This document shows positions 14,080 through 21,862 of a stretch of 31,660 bases of DNA, in pieces. The stretch is from an uncultured Collinsella sp. (GTDB lineage: Bacteria; Actinomycetota; Coriobacteriia; Coriobacteriales; Coriobacteriaceae), in the NCBI GenBank assembly GCA_937981515.1, contig CALJNY010000281.1, forward strand, positions 1-31,660, given 5' to 3'. The notes under the pieces were generated by a model. That model was not told the DNA's origin and ran no database searches. It worked only from the letters and a program-made list of their open reading frames with translations. Position 1 is the first letter of the stretch, and each line of letters opens with the position of its first letter. Position numbers and translations under genes: made by a program.

Positions 14080-15162
14080 ATGAACGACATTGACCTTGCT
14101 GTTCCGTTGATGGATGGACCAAGCTATGACCGCGCCTGCAGTCTCGTGCCTTCCGAATACGTTGAGGCATGGGAGTGGTTTCTGGGTGAGGAACAGCGCG
14201 GCGGCGTTTGGACCAGCCTTCCGCACCACACCAAGGAAGATAGCCCTCAGTATCAGTATCGTTTGAGAATTGGCTCGGACTTCTTTCCCGTAACGCGGGA
14301 TTCAGGGATCTTCTGGCCGGGCCAGGATCGGGTGAAGCAAGACCCCAATAAGATCTTTGCGCTCTCGGTCCATAACTCTAAAAAGAGCTTCTACACCGAT
14401 GTGCCTCCGCTCTATTTGGACGATGGTACGTGGGTCATTAAGTACTCGGTTCAAGCGCCGGGTACCGTTGGTTTTCGAGACCAGAATTACAACCGTAAAA
14501 TGCTCAACTGCATGGAATGTGGCGTCCCAGTCGGAGTCATATTCGCAACCGAGGTGGGCTATAAGGTGCTCGGCCTTGCGTTTGTTGAGCGGTTCGAGCC
14601 CGAAAACGGATGGTTTATTCTGCACGGTCCTGTTCATAAAGGCGGACCGGACCCTCGTTTTGTGCCCGACATGAGTTATCTGAAGCGCATGCCCGTCGAT
14701 ATTGAGTTTGCCGGACAGGGTGCGACCGACGACGAAAAGGTCCGCTATGCGTTAAGGCGCGAGCGATTGGGGCAACAATGGTTCCGCAAGCAGCTCGTTG
14801 CCGCCTATGACGGCCGTTGCGCGGTGTCGGACTGCGGCGTCAGCGAAGCTCTGGAGGCTGCGCATATCGAGAATTACTCGGGACCCAAATCGCAGGTTGC
14901 CAGCAACGGCATTCTGCTTCGGCGCGACTTACATGCTTTATTCGATGCTCATCTGATTTCGTTTGAGCCTGTTTGCGGTGAATATCGGCTGTGTGGATCG
15001 TACCTGTTGGATAAGACCGACTACGCTTCCTTTGCGGGTACGACGCTAAGGCAGCCGAATGAGCATCAGTGGCGACCCAATACGGTGTTTCTTGAGGCCC
15101 ATCGCATTGAGTTCGATCGCTCGGAAAAGAAGCGTGAAAAGGCGGGGCTTCTGCCGTATTAG
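14080..15162 (+). CDS. HNH endonuclease (COG3440-like predicted restriction enzyme)
   Basis: Predicted DNA-cleaving enzyme, 360 residues. The C-terminal HNH domain (about 225-300) shows Cys247 and Cys252 (GRCAVSDCG), His262 in AAHIENYSG, Asn276 in SNGILLRRDLH, and His285 with DLHALFD, the HNH_2 pattern. The N-terminal half resembles the sensor region of COG3440-type enzymes: GIFWPGQDRV, ALSVHNSKKSFYTD, an NRKMLN segment and GYKVLGLAFVERFE, a possible PUA/SRA-like fold. Such proteins are suspected modification-dependent restriction enzymes. No methyltransferase is adjacent, which fits that idea but does not prove it. ATG at 14080 is preferred over an in-frame GTG at 14071. Codon use is less GC-biased than the flanking core genes, a sign of possible transfer. 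Confidence 0.88.
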   Translation: MNDIDLAVPLMDGPSYDRACSLVPSEYVEAWEWFLGEEQRGGVWTSLPHHTKEDSPQYQYRLRIGSDFFPVTRDSGIFWPGQDRVKQDPNKIFALSVHNSKKSFYTDVPPLYLDDGTWVIKYSVQAPGTVGFRDQNYNRKMLNCMECGVPVGVIFATEVGYKVLGLAFVERFEPENGWFILHGPVHKGGPDPRFVPDMSYLKRMPVDIEFAGQGATDDEKVRYALRRERLGQQWFRKQLVAAYDGRCAVSDCGVSEALEAAHIENYSGPKSQVASNGILLRRDLHALFDAHLISFEPVCGEYRLCGSYLLDKTDYASFAGTTLRQPNEHQWRPNTVFLEAHRIEFDRSEKKREKAGLLPY

Positions 15163-15284
15163 CGTATTTGGTTTTGGCATTCTTTGACGATCGTGTTGTT
15201 TGATCGGATCGCGTGGCGATGCAATCTCGCGCACGCCCGCCGGTGCATGCTCTTTCTGATTTGTATAGCGAGAGGGGAGCGTGT

Positions 15285-15569
15285 ATGAGCTGGCGAGGCG
15301 ATATTGCGATGGGGAAGTACGGAAAACTGCCGTGTGCCCTTATAGACAACAATATGTTTCCGAGCGTAGAGGTTGATTGCGGGTCGTTTGTCGTCGCTTG
15401 CCCTTGCTGCGGCTCACAAATACCGTGTCTCGACATTCGGTTCATCGATGCGTGCGACAGGCTCAGCGACGAAGTGAGAAAACGGACAGGCGTTCATATG
15501 CCGGTGTGTCCGGAGAAATGCCCCGTTTGTGGCCCCGATATCGTGTACGACGCCGGCGACGAGGGATAG
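15285..15569 (+). CDS. small Cys-rich (zinc-ribbon-like) protein
   Basis: 94 residues, starting MSWRGDIAMGKYGKLP, with GAGGGGAG 6 bases before ATG 15285. Two Cys clusters, ACPCCGS in the middle and VCPEKCPVCG near the C-terminus, suggest a zinc ribbon split by about 40 residues. No family was recognised. It is on the same strand as the HNH gene, 122 bases downstream, and converges with the DUF5710 gene 38 bases on. It may be a partner of the HNH protein, but only proximity supports this. A longer frame from 15213 lacks a ribosome site. Confidence 0.6.
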   Translation: MSWRGDIAMGKYGKLPCALIDNNMFPSVEVDCGSFVVACPCCGSQIPCLDIRFIDACDRLSDEVRKRTGVHMPVCPEKCPVCGPDIVYDAGDEG

Positions 15570-15607
15570 GTGATGCGGAGGAGCTGACTGTGAAGGCCTC
15601 TCCGTCC

Positions 15608-16294
15608 CTACAAATAAATCCCCTCACCGAGCTGCTTGTGGAACTCGGCGTGATGGTCGCGTGCCCAGGTAAAGAGCGCCTGGTCAAAATTGGTGCGCGT
15701 GGCCGGGACGCCAAAGACGCCGACAACTTCGACACGCACAAACTCCAGTGCCGGCAGCTTGTTGATGGCAGTGAGGGCAAACGGGGACGAGGGCTCCTCG
15801 AACAGATGGCGGCTGCCTTGCAGCGCGTCGCAACTGGTGCACGTGTTGCCGAGCGACGGGGCTTTGGAGGCTCGCACGCCTACGGGCTTGTAGCCGCAAC
15901 GCTTATGAAGGTAGTCGCGGATCTCGCCCGGCACGCAGCCAAGAGCGGGCACGATGGCGAGTGCGTTGGCGTTGGCCGTGTCGATGGCAATGTGCCCGGC
16001 TTCGTTGGGCGCGTGCGCGATGGCGATGCTCTCGTCGTTATCGGTTCGATAGGGAATGCCAAAGGCCGCGACCGAGGTCTCTTTGTGACACTTCCAGCAC
16101 TCGCGCTTGCCCAGTACTAGAAATATATACGGCGCAGAGGGGTCGGATCGGTCAACACCGGGCAGCCACTCGGCAAAGGGCTCGGGGTTGACGCCGCTGG
16201 GTACATACCAGATCTTCTTGGTCCGGTCCCATTTGGCGCCCAGCGCCTTGGCTTCTTCTTTGTGCGAAAAGGGGACATCGAGCTCGGTGCGCAT
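15608..16294 (-). CDS. DUF5710-domain protein with Cys-pair motifs
   Basis: 228 residues. The N-terminus matches DUF5710 (LDVPFSHKEEAKALGAKWDR then KKIWYVPSG and PFAEWLP), a small domain often attached to DNA-processing or mobile-element proteins. Two CxxC pairs follow, CWKC and CTSC, plus further His and Cys residues; they may bind zinc. The remaining regions, such as FVRVEVVGVFGVPATRTNFDQALFTWA, were not recognised. ATG at 16294 has AAGGAG 7 bases upstream; a longer frame to 16330 lacks one. It is the last protein gene before tRNA-Val. A nucleic-acid-related role is plausible but not shown. Confidence 0.78.
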   Translation of the reverse strand: MRTELDVPFSHKEEAKALGAKWDRTKKIWYVPSGVNPEPFAEWLPGVDRSDPSAPYIFLVLGKRECWKCHKETSVAAFGIPYRTDNDESIAIAHAPNEAGHIAIDTANANALAIVPALGCVPGEIRDYLHKRCGYKPVGVRASKAPSLGNTCTSCDALQGSRHLFEEPSSPFALTAINKLPALEFVRVEVVGVFGVPATRTNFDQALFTWARDHHAEFHKQLGEGIYL

Positions 16295-16583
16295 GGCGGC
16301 TCCTTGGTGCTGCAGGTGCAAGTGGCTCAAGGATACCGCAGGGCGCAGACATCGCGGCGTTTTGCTGAGAAGTTGCGGTGCGGACTGATTGGTTATGCCG
16401 ATGGATAGATCGGCAAGTAGATGGTCGGCTTTTGGCCAGTTGGGCGGCTGGAGCAGCTTGCGGCGCAGTTTTGTGCCTGGCTATTGTTGATGTTGGGGTA
16501 TTGAATTTGTTTGGCAGCCATTTGTCAGGTGAATTGATGTTACGTTGCGATGACGGTTGGGGCTGCCAGCGGATTTGGCGACA
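16295..16583. other. gene-poor gap
   Basis: No convincing gene, promoter or repeat. Short open frames on both strands lack ribosome sites and overlap the tRNA terminator. Confidence 0.5.
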
Positions 16584-16620
16584 TAAAACAAAACAGCCCA
16601 GAGAACATAGCCTCTGAGCT
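16584..16620 (-). terminator. terminator of tRNA-Val
   Basis: On the minus strand AGCTCAGAG pairs with CTCTGGGCT around an 8-base loop, then GTTTTGTTTT. It begins 10 bases past the tRNA 3' end. Confidence 0.8.
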
Positions 16621-16629
16621 GCGAACATT

Positions 16630-16704
16630 TGGTGGGCGTTAGAAGATTTGAACTTCTGACCTCTTCCGTGTCAGGGAAGCGCTCTCCCCCTGAGCTAAAC
16701 GCCC
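16630..16704 (-). tRNA. tRNA-Val (anticodon GAC)
   Basis: A 75-base cloverleaf with encoded CCA. The acceptor is GGGCGTT/AACGCCC, the D arm GCTC-AGGGGGA-GAGC, and the anticodon arm CTTCC-CTGACAC-GGAAG with anticodon GAC. The variable loop is short and the T arm is AGAAG-TTCAAAT-CTTCT. The gene is single, with its own promoter and terminator. It borders the accessory stretch to its left, but no integrase or tRNA 3'-end duplicate was found. Confidence 0.97.
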
Positions 16705-16733
16705 GATCAAGGGTGCGCAAGTGCGCAAGGGAT

Positions 16734-16762
16734 AATATAACGGAGCCTGAACTCGGTGGCAA
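16734..16762 (-). promoter_or_regulatory. tRNA-Val promoter
   Basis: On the minus strand TTGCCA (16757-16762), a 17-base spacer and TATATT (16734-16739) lie about 30 bases upstream of the tRNA 5' end. Confidence 0.65.
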
Positions 16763-16993
16763 GAACATTTTTAAAAATCGCTTACATTGTGGAATTCGGG
16801 GGCTTTGTCATATCCATTTCAAAAGAGCCTGCTGCCGCGATTTGGCTGTCGCATAATGCAAGGCCATTGCGGTATCGAGCTATGGAAAGACGCCTGCGGA
16901 ATTGTCCTACCGATAAGCGGACAAGCCTCCGGCTGGTGCCTTCGCCGTGGTAAGGTAAGCCGAATTGCTTCCAGACTGTTTCGGGGGAGTGGA

Positions 16994-18016
16994 ATGAGCA
17001 AAGAGTGTGTCGAGCAGGTCGAAGGCGCGGGGGCTTCGGTGCCGATGACCGATATATCGAACATTGATGTGCCCGAGGGCACCGACGAGCTCAGCCGCAG
17101 CACCCGCCGTGCATGGCGCAATCGCCTGAACAGCGCTTCGACGCGCAAGTTGATCACGGGCGTCTTGGCCACGCTGGCGGGCGGTTCGTTTTGGGGCTTC
17201 TCGGGCACTAGCGCGAGTTTTTTGTTCGATACCTACCACGTCGATACCCTGTGGCTCATGAGCGTGCGTCAGATTCTCGCCGGTCTGCTGTTTATGGTCG
17301 TGGTCGTCACGCGCGATCGTGCGCGCCTGGTCAAGCTGTGGACCACGCCTGCCGACCGCAAGCAGTTGCTGCTCTTTACTGCCTTTGGCCTGCTCTTTAA
17401 TCAGTTTTGTTATCTTTCGGCCGTGCGCCTGACCAATGCCGGAACGGCGACGGTGCTTCAGTGCCTGCAGCTGGTCATCATTATGGGCTACACCTGCGTG
17501 ATCGACCATCGCATGCCTCGCGTGCGTGAGGCCGTTGGCATTGGGTTGGCCCTGGGCGGCACCTTTTTAATCGCTACCGGCGGCGACCCTACCAGTCTGA
17601 GCATATCGCCGCTTGGCCTAGTCGCAGGCCTTATGTGTGCGGTTAGCGCCGCCTGTATGGCGGTGATCCCCGCCAAGATCCTGCCCGAATACGGTAGCCC
17701 CATCGTCACGGGCTCGGCAATGCTCACGGCGGGCGTGGTCTCATGTGTCTTCGTGCAGCCCTGGGCGCATATGCCGGCGCTCGATGCCGCCGGTATCGAG
17801 GCGCTCGCGGTGTTCGTGGTTATCGGCTCGTTTTTTGCTTACATGCTCTATATGCAGGGCGTTAAGGACATCGGCTCGGTGCGTGCGAGCCTCATCGGAA
17901 CTGTGGAGCCGGTTTCGGCGACCATCACCAGCGCCGTTATGCTGGGCACGGTGTTTTTGCCGACCGACCTTATCGGCTTTGCCATGATCATCGTGATGAT
18001 GTTCCTCACGGTGTAG
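16994..18016 (+). CDS. EamA-domain transporter (DMT superfamily)
   Basis: Predicted inner-membrane metabolite exporter, 340 residues. A cytoplasmic N-terminal tail of about 50 residues precedes two EamA repeats of about five helices each. The first repeat runs from ITGVLATLAGGSFWGFSG to GLALGGTFLIATGG, the second from GLVAGLMCAVSAACMAVI to the end (IGFAMIIVMMFLTV). The typical proline-containing ends appear (GTVEPVSATITSAVMLG). The substrate is unknown; amino acids or other small metabolites are usual for the family. ATG at 16994 has GGGGGAG upstream. The frame extends upstream to 16787, but that part reads as an untranslated leader. The leader (about 16800-16990) has a small hairpin, TTGTCC/GGACAA near 16900-16924, and no recognised riboswitch. 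Confidence 0.9.
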   Translation: MSKECVEQVEGAGASVPMTDISNIDVPEGTDELSRSTRRAWRNRLNSASTRKLITGVLATLAGGSFWGFSGTSASFLFDTYHVDTLWLMSVRQILAGLLFMVVVVTRDRARLVKLWTTPADRKQLLLFTAFGLLFNQFCYLSAVRLTNAGTATVLQCLQLVIIMGYTCVIDHRMPRVREAVGIGLALGGTFLIATGGDPTSLSISPLGLVAGLMCAVSAACMAVIPAKILPEYGSPIVTGSAMLTAGVVSCVFVQPWAHMPALDAAGIEALAVFVVIGSFFAYMLYMQGVKDIGSVRASLIGTVEPVSATITSAVMLGTVFLPTDLIGFAMIIVMMFLTV

Positions 18017-18036
18017 CCCCTACGGTTGCTTTAAAG

Positions 18037-18042
18037 GATAAT
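18037..18042 (+). promoter_or_regulatory. possible -10 box for glmM
   Basis: GATAAT lies about 55 bases upstream of the glmM start and just after the transporter stop. The -35 is unclear, so readthrough from the transporter is also possible. Confidence 0.3.
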
Positions 18043-18097
18043 AGGCTGGCGGCGCGTTGCTTTGGCGGCGCGCCTTTGTCTATAGAGAGGACCTCTT

Positions 18098-19429
18098 ATG
18101 AAGTACTTTGGCACCGACGGATTTCGCGGCGAGGCCAACGTTGGGCTGACCGTAGAGCATGCGTACAAGATCGGCCGTTTTGTGGGTTGGTATTACGGTG
18201 CCAACCGCGAGCGCAAAGCACGCGTGATCGTGGGCAAGGACACGCGTCGCTCGAGCTATATGTTCGAGGCGGCGCTGGTGAGTGGCCTGGTCGCAAGCGG
18301 TGCGGACGCATATATGCTGCACGTGATCCCAACGCCGGGCGTGGCGCATCAGACCGTGGAGGGCTGCTTCGATTGCGGCATCATGATCAGTGCGAGCCAC
18401 AACCCGTTTTGCGATAACGGCATTAAGCTTGTCAACAGCGACGGCTTTAAGATGGACGAGGACGTGCTGGAGCTCATCGAGGACTATATCGATGGCAAGA
18501 GCGAGGTGCCGCTGGCCACGGGCAACCACATCGGCGCCACGGTGGACTACATGCAGGGTCGCAACCGCTATATTGCCTCGCTCATCGCGAGCGCGAACTT
18601 TTCGCTGCAGGGCGTCAAGATCGGCATCGACTGCGCCAACGGTTCGGCGTCCTCGGTGGCCAAGCCGGTGTTCGACGCGCTGGGCGCCGATGTGCGCGTG
18701 ATCAATGCCGCGCCCGATGGCTTTAATATCAACGTTGACTGCGGCTCTACGCATATGGAGCGCCTGCAGCGCCACGTGGTGGAGCAGGGCCTGGATGTGG
18801 GCTTTGCCTACGACGGTGATGCCGACCGCTGCCTGGCCGTGGACGAGCGCGGTCGTGTGGTCGACGGCGACCAGATCCTGTACGTGTGCGGTGTGTACCT
18901 GAACAAGCACGGTCGCCTTTCGGGCGGTACCGTGGTTCCGACGATTGCCAGCAACTTTGGCCTGGTTAAGTCGCTGGAGCTTGCCGGTCTGAGCGCCGTG
19001 ACCAGCGGCGTGGGTGACCGTCACGTGTACGCCAAGATGCGCGAGGGCGGCTTCAGCCTAGGCGGAGAGCAGACGGGCCACACGATCTTTGGCGATATCG
19101 AGCGCACGGGCGACGGCATTATGACCTCGCTGCGCGTGATGGAAGTGATTCGCGCCGAGCGCGAGACGCTCTCACAGCTCACGGCTCCGTGCAAGCTTCT
19201 GCCGCAAGCGCAGGTTGCCGTGCGCGTGGCCGACAAGGACGCCGCGCTTGAGAACATGGGCGTGCAGAATGCGATCGCCGAGGCCGAGGCCGCGCTGGCG
19301 GGCGAGGGCCGCGTTCTCGTGCGCAAGAGCGGAACCGAGTCGGTGATTCGCGTGCTGGCTGAGGCTCCGGACCAATCGGCCGCCGACGCCGCCATGAAGC
19401 GCATCGCCAGCGCGCTGGAAGCCCTGTAG
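18098..19429 (+). CDS. glmM: phosphoglucosamine mutase GlmM
   Basis: Interconverts glucosamine-6-phosphate and glucosamine-1-phosphate for UDP-GlcNAc and peptidoglycan synthesis, in the cytoplasm. The 443-residue protein starts MKYFGTDGFRGEAN, a GlmM hallmark. The phosphoserine loop is ISASHNPF with Ser100 as the phosphorylated residue. The metal loop DGDADR is at 239-244, the sugar-binding loop is GGEQTGH, and the phosphate-binding RKSGTESVIRV is near the C-terminus. All four domains of the phosphohexomutase family are present. ATG at 18098 has AGAGAGG upstream. The gene is probably monocistronic; a palindromic element and a strong terminator follow. A phosphomannomutase is the alternative, but the N-terminal and DNGIK signatures favour GlmM. 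Confidence 0.96.
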   Translation: MKYFGTDGFRGEANVGLTVEHAYKIGRFVGWYYGANRERKARVIVGKDTRRSSYMFEAALVSGLVASGADAYMLHVIPTPGVAHQTVEGCFDCGIMISASHNPFCDNGIKLVNSDGFKMDEDVLELIEDYIDGKSEVPLATGNHIGATVDYMQGRNRYIASLIASANFSLQGVKIGIDCANGSASSVAKPVFDALGADVRVINAAPDGFNINVDCGSTHMERLQRHVVEQGLDVGFAYDGDADRCLAVDERGRVVDGDQILYVCGVYLNKHGRLSGGTVVPTIASNFGLVKSLELAGLSAVTSGVGDRHVYAKMREGGFSLGGEQTGHTIFGDIERTGDGIMTSLRVMEVIRAERETLSQLTAPCKLLPQAQVAVRVADKDAALENMGVQNAIAEAEAALAGEGRVLVRKSGTESVIRVLAEAPDQSAADAAMKRIASALEAL

Positions 19430-19469
19430 GGGCCTTCGGGGCTGTTTAGCAGGGGGTTACTAATAGGTT

Positions 19470-19699
19470 GTGGCCAAAAAGTGGCAAATATGAGTACTGT
19501 CACTAATTTGGTAGCAGCAATTTCTGCCTCCAAAGGGCATCTTAGCGTCTCCCAAATAGCCTGTAGGCCAACGATTTTCTACATGTGTTCAATAAATAGG
19601 CCCTCAAATGAGACCAATTCCCATTTGATGGCCTATTTTTACCTGAAATAAATGCAATAAAATCGGCAACAGTACTCATATTTGCCCTTTTTTGGCCAC
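19470..19699. repeat. 230-bp inverted-repeat element (31-bp ends)
   Basis: Terminal arms 19470-19500 and 19669-19699 match at 29 of 31 positions (GTGGCCAAAAA at the outer ends, TGAGTACTGT at the inner ends). Inside is a second hairpin with 17-base arms at 19594-19610 and 19622-19638, one mismatch. The element is clearly AT-rich compared with its flanks and lacks an open frame of any quality. No target-site duplication is evident. It lies between convergent glmM and the M32 gene. It could be a MITE-like element or an expressed structured RNA. Confidence 0.75.
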
Positions 19700-19720
19700 G
19701 ACTCCCCAATGACTAGGTGA

Positions 19721-19760
19721 AAAGGGGGCGCCGCGGAACCAATTCCGCGGCGCCCCCTTT
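19721..19760. terminator. bidirectional terminator between glmM and the M32 gene
   Basis: AAAGGGGGCGCCGCGGAA (from 19721) pairs perfectly over 18 bases with its complement ending at 19760, around the loop CCAA. An A-run on one side and a T-run on the other let it serve both convergent genes. Confidence 0.8.
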
Positions 19761-19782
19761 GCGTTGGCGTGTCGCCTAAGCT

Positions 19783-21357
19783 TTACAGCTCGTAGAGCGT
19801 GGTGAACTTGTCCTGCAGGTAGCTGCAGTAGTAACGGGCGTCGAATGCCATGCCGCAGGCGCCCTTGATGAGTTCCGGCGCGTCTTTGGCGCGGCCCCAC
19901 TGCCAAATGTGCTCGCCCAGCCAGGCGCGGACGGGCGCCAGATCACCGCTCGCACAGGCACCGGTAAGGTCGACGCCGTCGCGGCACATGGCCGGCACGA
20001 ACATGGCGTCGTAGGCGCTGCCCAGCGCATAGGTGGGGAAGTAACCAAATGAGCCGCCGCTCCAATGCGTATCCTGCAGGCAGCCGCGCGTGTCGTCGGG
20101 AACGGGAATGCCCAGGTACTCGTCCATAAAGCGATTCCAAAGCGCAGGGATGTCCTTGGCCGTGGCCTCGCCGGCAAACAGCATGCGCTCGATTTCGTAG
20201 CGCACCATAACGTGCAGCGGATAGGTGAGCTCGTCCGCTTCGGTGCGGATCAACGACGGCTGCGCGATGTTCACGGCGCGGTAGAGCGTGTCCTCGTCCA
20301 CGCTGCCATAGACCTCGGGCGCGTGACGGCGCAGCACCTCGAGCAGCGGGCCCATAAAGGCGCGGCTGCGACCCACGGTGTTCTCGAAAAAGCGGCTCTG
20401 GCTCTCGTGGATGCCCATGGAAGTGCCACCCTCCAGGCAGGTGCGCGCATAGGCAGGATTGACGCCCAGCTCGTACATGGCGTGTCCCGCCTCGTGGATG
20501 ATGCTGTAGACATTGGAGATGCAGTCGTTCTCGTAGATGTGCGTCGCAATGCGCGCGTCACCCACGGCAAAGCCCTCGCTAAACGGATGCTCGGTAAAGG
20601 CAAGCGTGGTGTCGTCCAGGTTAAGGCCGACGAGCTTCATAAGGTCGAAGCTCATGGCACGCTGGGCGGCCTCGGGCACATGCGCGTGCAAAAAGTCTGC
20701 AGCGGGCTGCTGGCCGCGCTCGCCGATGGCGTGCACGAGCGGCACGACCGTGGCCTTGACCTCGTCGCAAAACGCGTCGAAGCTCTTGGCGGAAAGGCCG
20801 CGCTCGTACTGGTCGAGCCAAACATCGTATGGGTCGCGCTTGGGGTCCATGAGCTCGGCCTGATGCTTAAGTTGGGCGACGATTCTATCCACATAGGGCT
20901 CAAAGCTCGCCCAGTCATTGGCCGTCTTGGCCTTGTGCCACACGGCGTCGGCCTCGCAGGTGAGCCTGGTCCAGGCCTCGGCCTCCTCGGTGGGAATGAC
21001 GCTCGCTTCGCGCTGGTCGCGGCCGAGCACGCGAATCTCGTCGAGCAGCTGCGGGTCGTCGATCTTTTCGCCCACAACCGTCTCGCGGGCCAACGAACGC
21101 ACAAGCTCAACGGACTTCTCGCTGGTCAAGAGTTTGTGATGCTCGCCGGCAAGGGTGCCCATGGCATCGGCGCGGGCCGCGGCGCCGTTGGCGGGAGCAA
21201 TGGTCGCGCCGTCAAACTCGGCAATCTTGAGCAGGTACTCGCGGGTCCACAGCTTGCCCTCGAGCTTGCGGAATTTTTTAACGGCCTTTTCGACCTTCAT
21301 GCCTTTGGGCGTCTTGCCCGCTGCGGGCTTGGCCTTCTTATCGAGTTTCTTTCCCAT
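19783..21357 (-). CDS. M32-family metallocarboxypeptidase (Taq carboxypeptidase-like)
   Basis: Cytoplasmic zinc carboxypeptidase that trims C-terminal residues from peptides, 524 residues, a normal family length. The zinc motif is HEAGH at 288-292, with Glu318 in GIHESQSR as third ligand, HPFSEGF upstream (257-263) and the C-terminal helical region with SGGSFGYFPTYALGSAYD. The start at 21357 (MGKKLDKK) has AAGGAT upstream and is preferred over an extension of 15 residues. A Lys-rich tail of about 25 residues precedes the conserved helices. The gene is divergent from the pheST leader. Substrates are general peptides; nothing local indicates a specific role. Confidence 0.94.
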   Translation of the reverse strand: MGKKLDKKAKPAAGKTPKGMKVEKAVKKFRKLEGKLWTREYLLKIAEFDGATIAPANGAAARADAMGTLAGEHHKLLTSEKSVELVRSLARETVVGEKIDDPQLLDEIRVLGRDQREASVIPTEEAEAWTRLTCEADAVWHKAKTANDWASFEPYVDRIVAQLKHQAELMDPKRDPYDVWLDQYERGLSAKSFDAFCDEVKATVVPLVHAIGERGQQPAADFLHAHVPEAAQRAMSFDLMKLVGLNLDDTTLAFTEHPFSEGFAVGDARIATHIYENDCISNVYSIIHEAGHAMYELGVNPAYARTCLEGGTSMGIHESQSRFFENTVGRSRAFMGPLLEVLRRHAPEVYGSVDEDTLYRAVNIAQPSLIRTEADELTYPLHVMVRYEIERMLFAGEATAKDIPALWNRFMDEYLGIPVPDDTRGCLQDTHWSGGSFGYFPTYALGSAYDAMFVPAMCRDGVDLTGACASGDLAPVRAWLGEHIWQWGRAKDAPELIKGACGMAFDARYYCSYLQDKFTTLYEL

Positions 21358-21475
21358 ACCATATCCTTGATCTCGCGAGCCGAGCGCCACGGATGGGCGC
21401 ACGGCCAGTTTGCACAGCTACCTGACTTGTACCCAGTGCGAACAAAACGGAACGCGGCGATACGCCCACACAATG

Positions 21476-21484
21476 TGGTATCCT
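21476..21484 (+). promoter_or_regulatory. extended -10 promoter of pheST
   Basis: TGGTATCCT is a TG-N-hexamer extended -10 element. Its predicted start near 21491 lies just before T-box stem I. The -35 is weak. CCACA-CAA-TGTGG overlaps the upstream side. Confidence 0.4.
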
Positions 21485-21495
21485 ATAGCCCAATG

Positions 21496-21776
21496 CGTTG
21501 ACGGAGAGGGTTTTGCCCGCCGCGTCGCCGGCAAGAGAGGGAAGGTCATGGGCTGCAAGCCTTCCTGCGGTGACAAGGGCCAAGCGTTCACTCCCGAGCA
21601 GCGACCTCAACGGGCGCGCGGCCAGCGGCGGCGATGTCCCCAGTAGGGAAGCCGTGAGCCTCGCGACAAGGGGCAAAGAGTGGGCGCGGCGGGCCAGACA
21701 TCCGTCGGGTCAAACAAGGTGGTACCGCGGAATTCAACCGTCCTTGGGCAATGCACATGCCCGAGGGCGGTTTTTT
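21496..21776 (+). promoter_or_regulatory. T-box leader (phenylalanine specifier) controlling pheST
   Basis: tRNA-sensing leader RNA. The stem I base is CGTTGACGG (21496-21504) with CCTCAACG (21605-21612). The specifier loop lies between GGG/CCC and GCCC/GGGC helices and contains TTC at 21587-21589, the Phe codon, followed by A. The T-box consensus AGGTGGTACCGCG is at 21717-21729; its TGGT pairs with an uncharged tRNA ending ACCA. A competing terminator, CCGTCCTTGGGCA with its complement at 21758-21770 and then TTTTTT, completes it. Uncharged tRNA-Phe should favour the antiterminator and raise pheST expression. The stem I details beyond these helices are not resolved here. Confidence 0.88.
21738..21776 (+). 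terminator. T-box regulated terminator
   Basis: A 13-base stem with few mismatches (arms 21738-21750 and 21758-21770), then six T residues. Its 5' side overlaps the region that would pair in the antiterminator. Confidence 0.85.
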
Positions 21777-21862
21777 GTTACCGAACCGGGCCGCGTTTTC
21801 GCAACGTCAGACGGCGGCAGCCGCCTCGGCAAGCGGGGAGCGCGAGAGACGAAAGGGAAGAC

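Noticed and set aside
16630..16704. tRNA-Val as an integration site of an island
   Set aside because: No integrase and no duplicate of the tRNA 3' end found on either side within the window.
16787..16993. N-terminal extension of the EamA transporter
   Set aside because: ATG 16994 has a strong ribosome site; the upstream part shows no transporter-like sequence.
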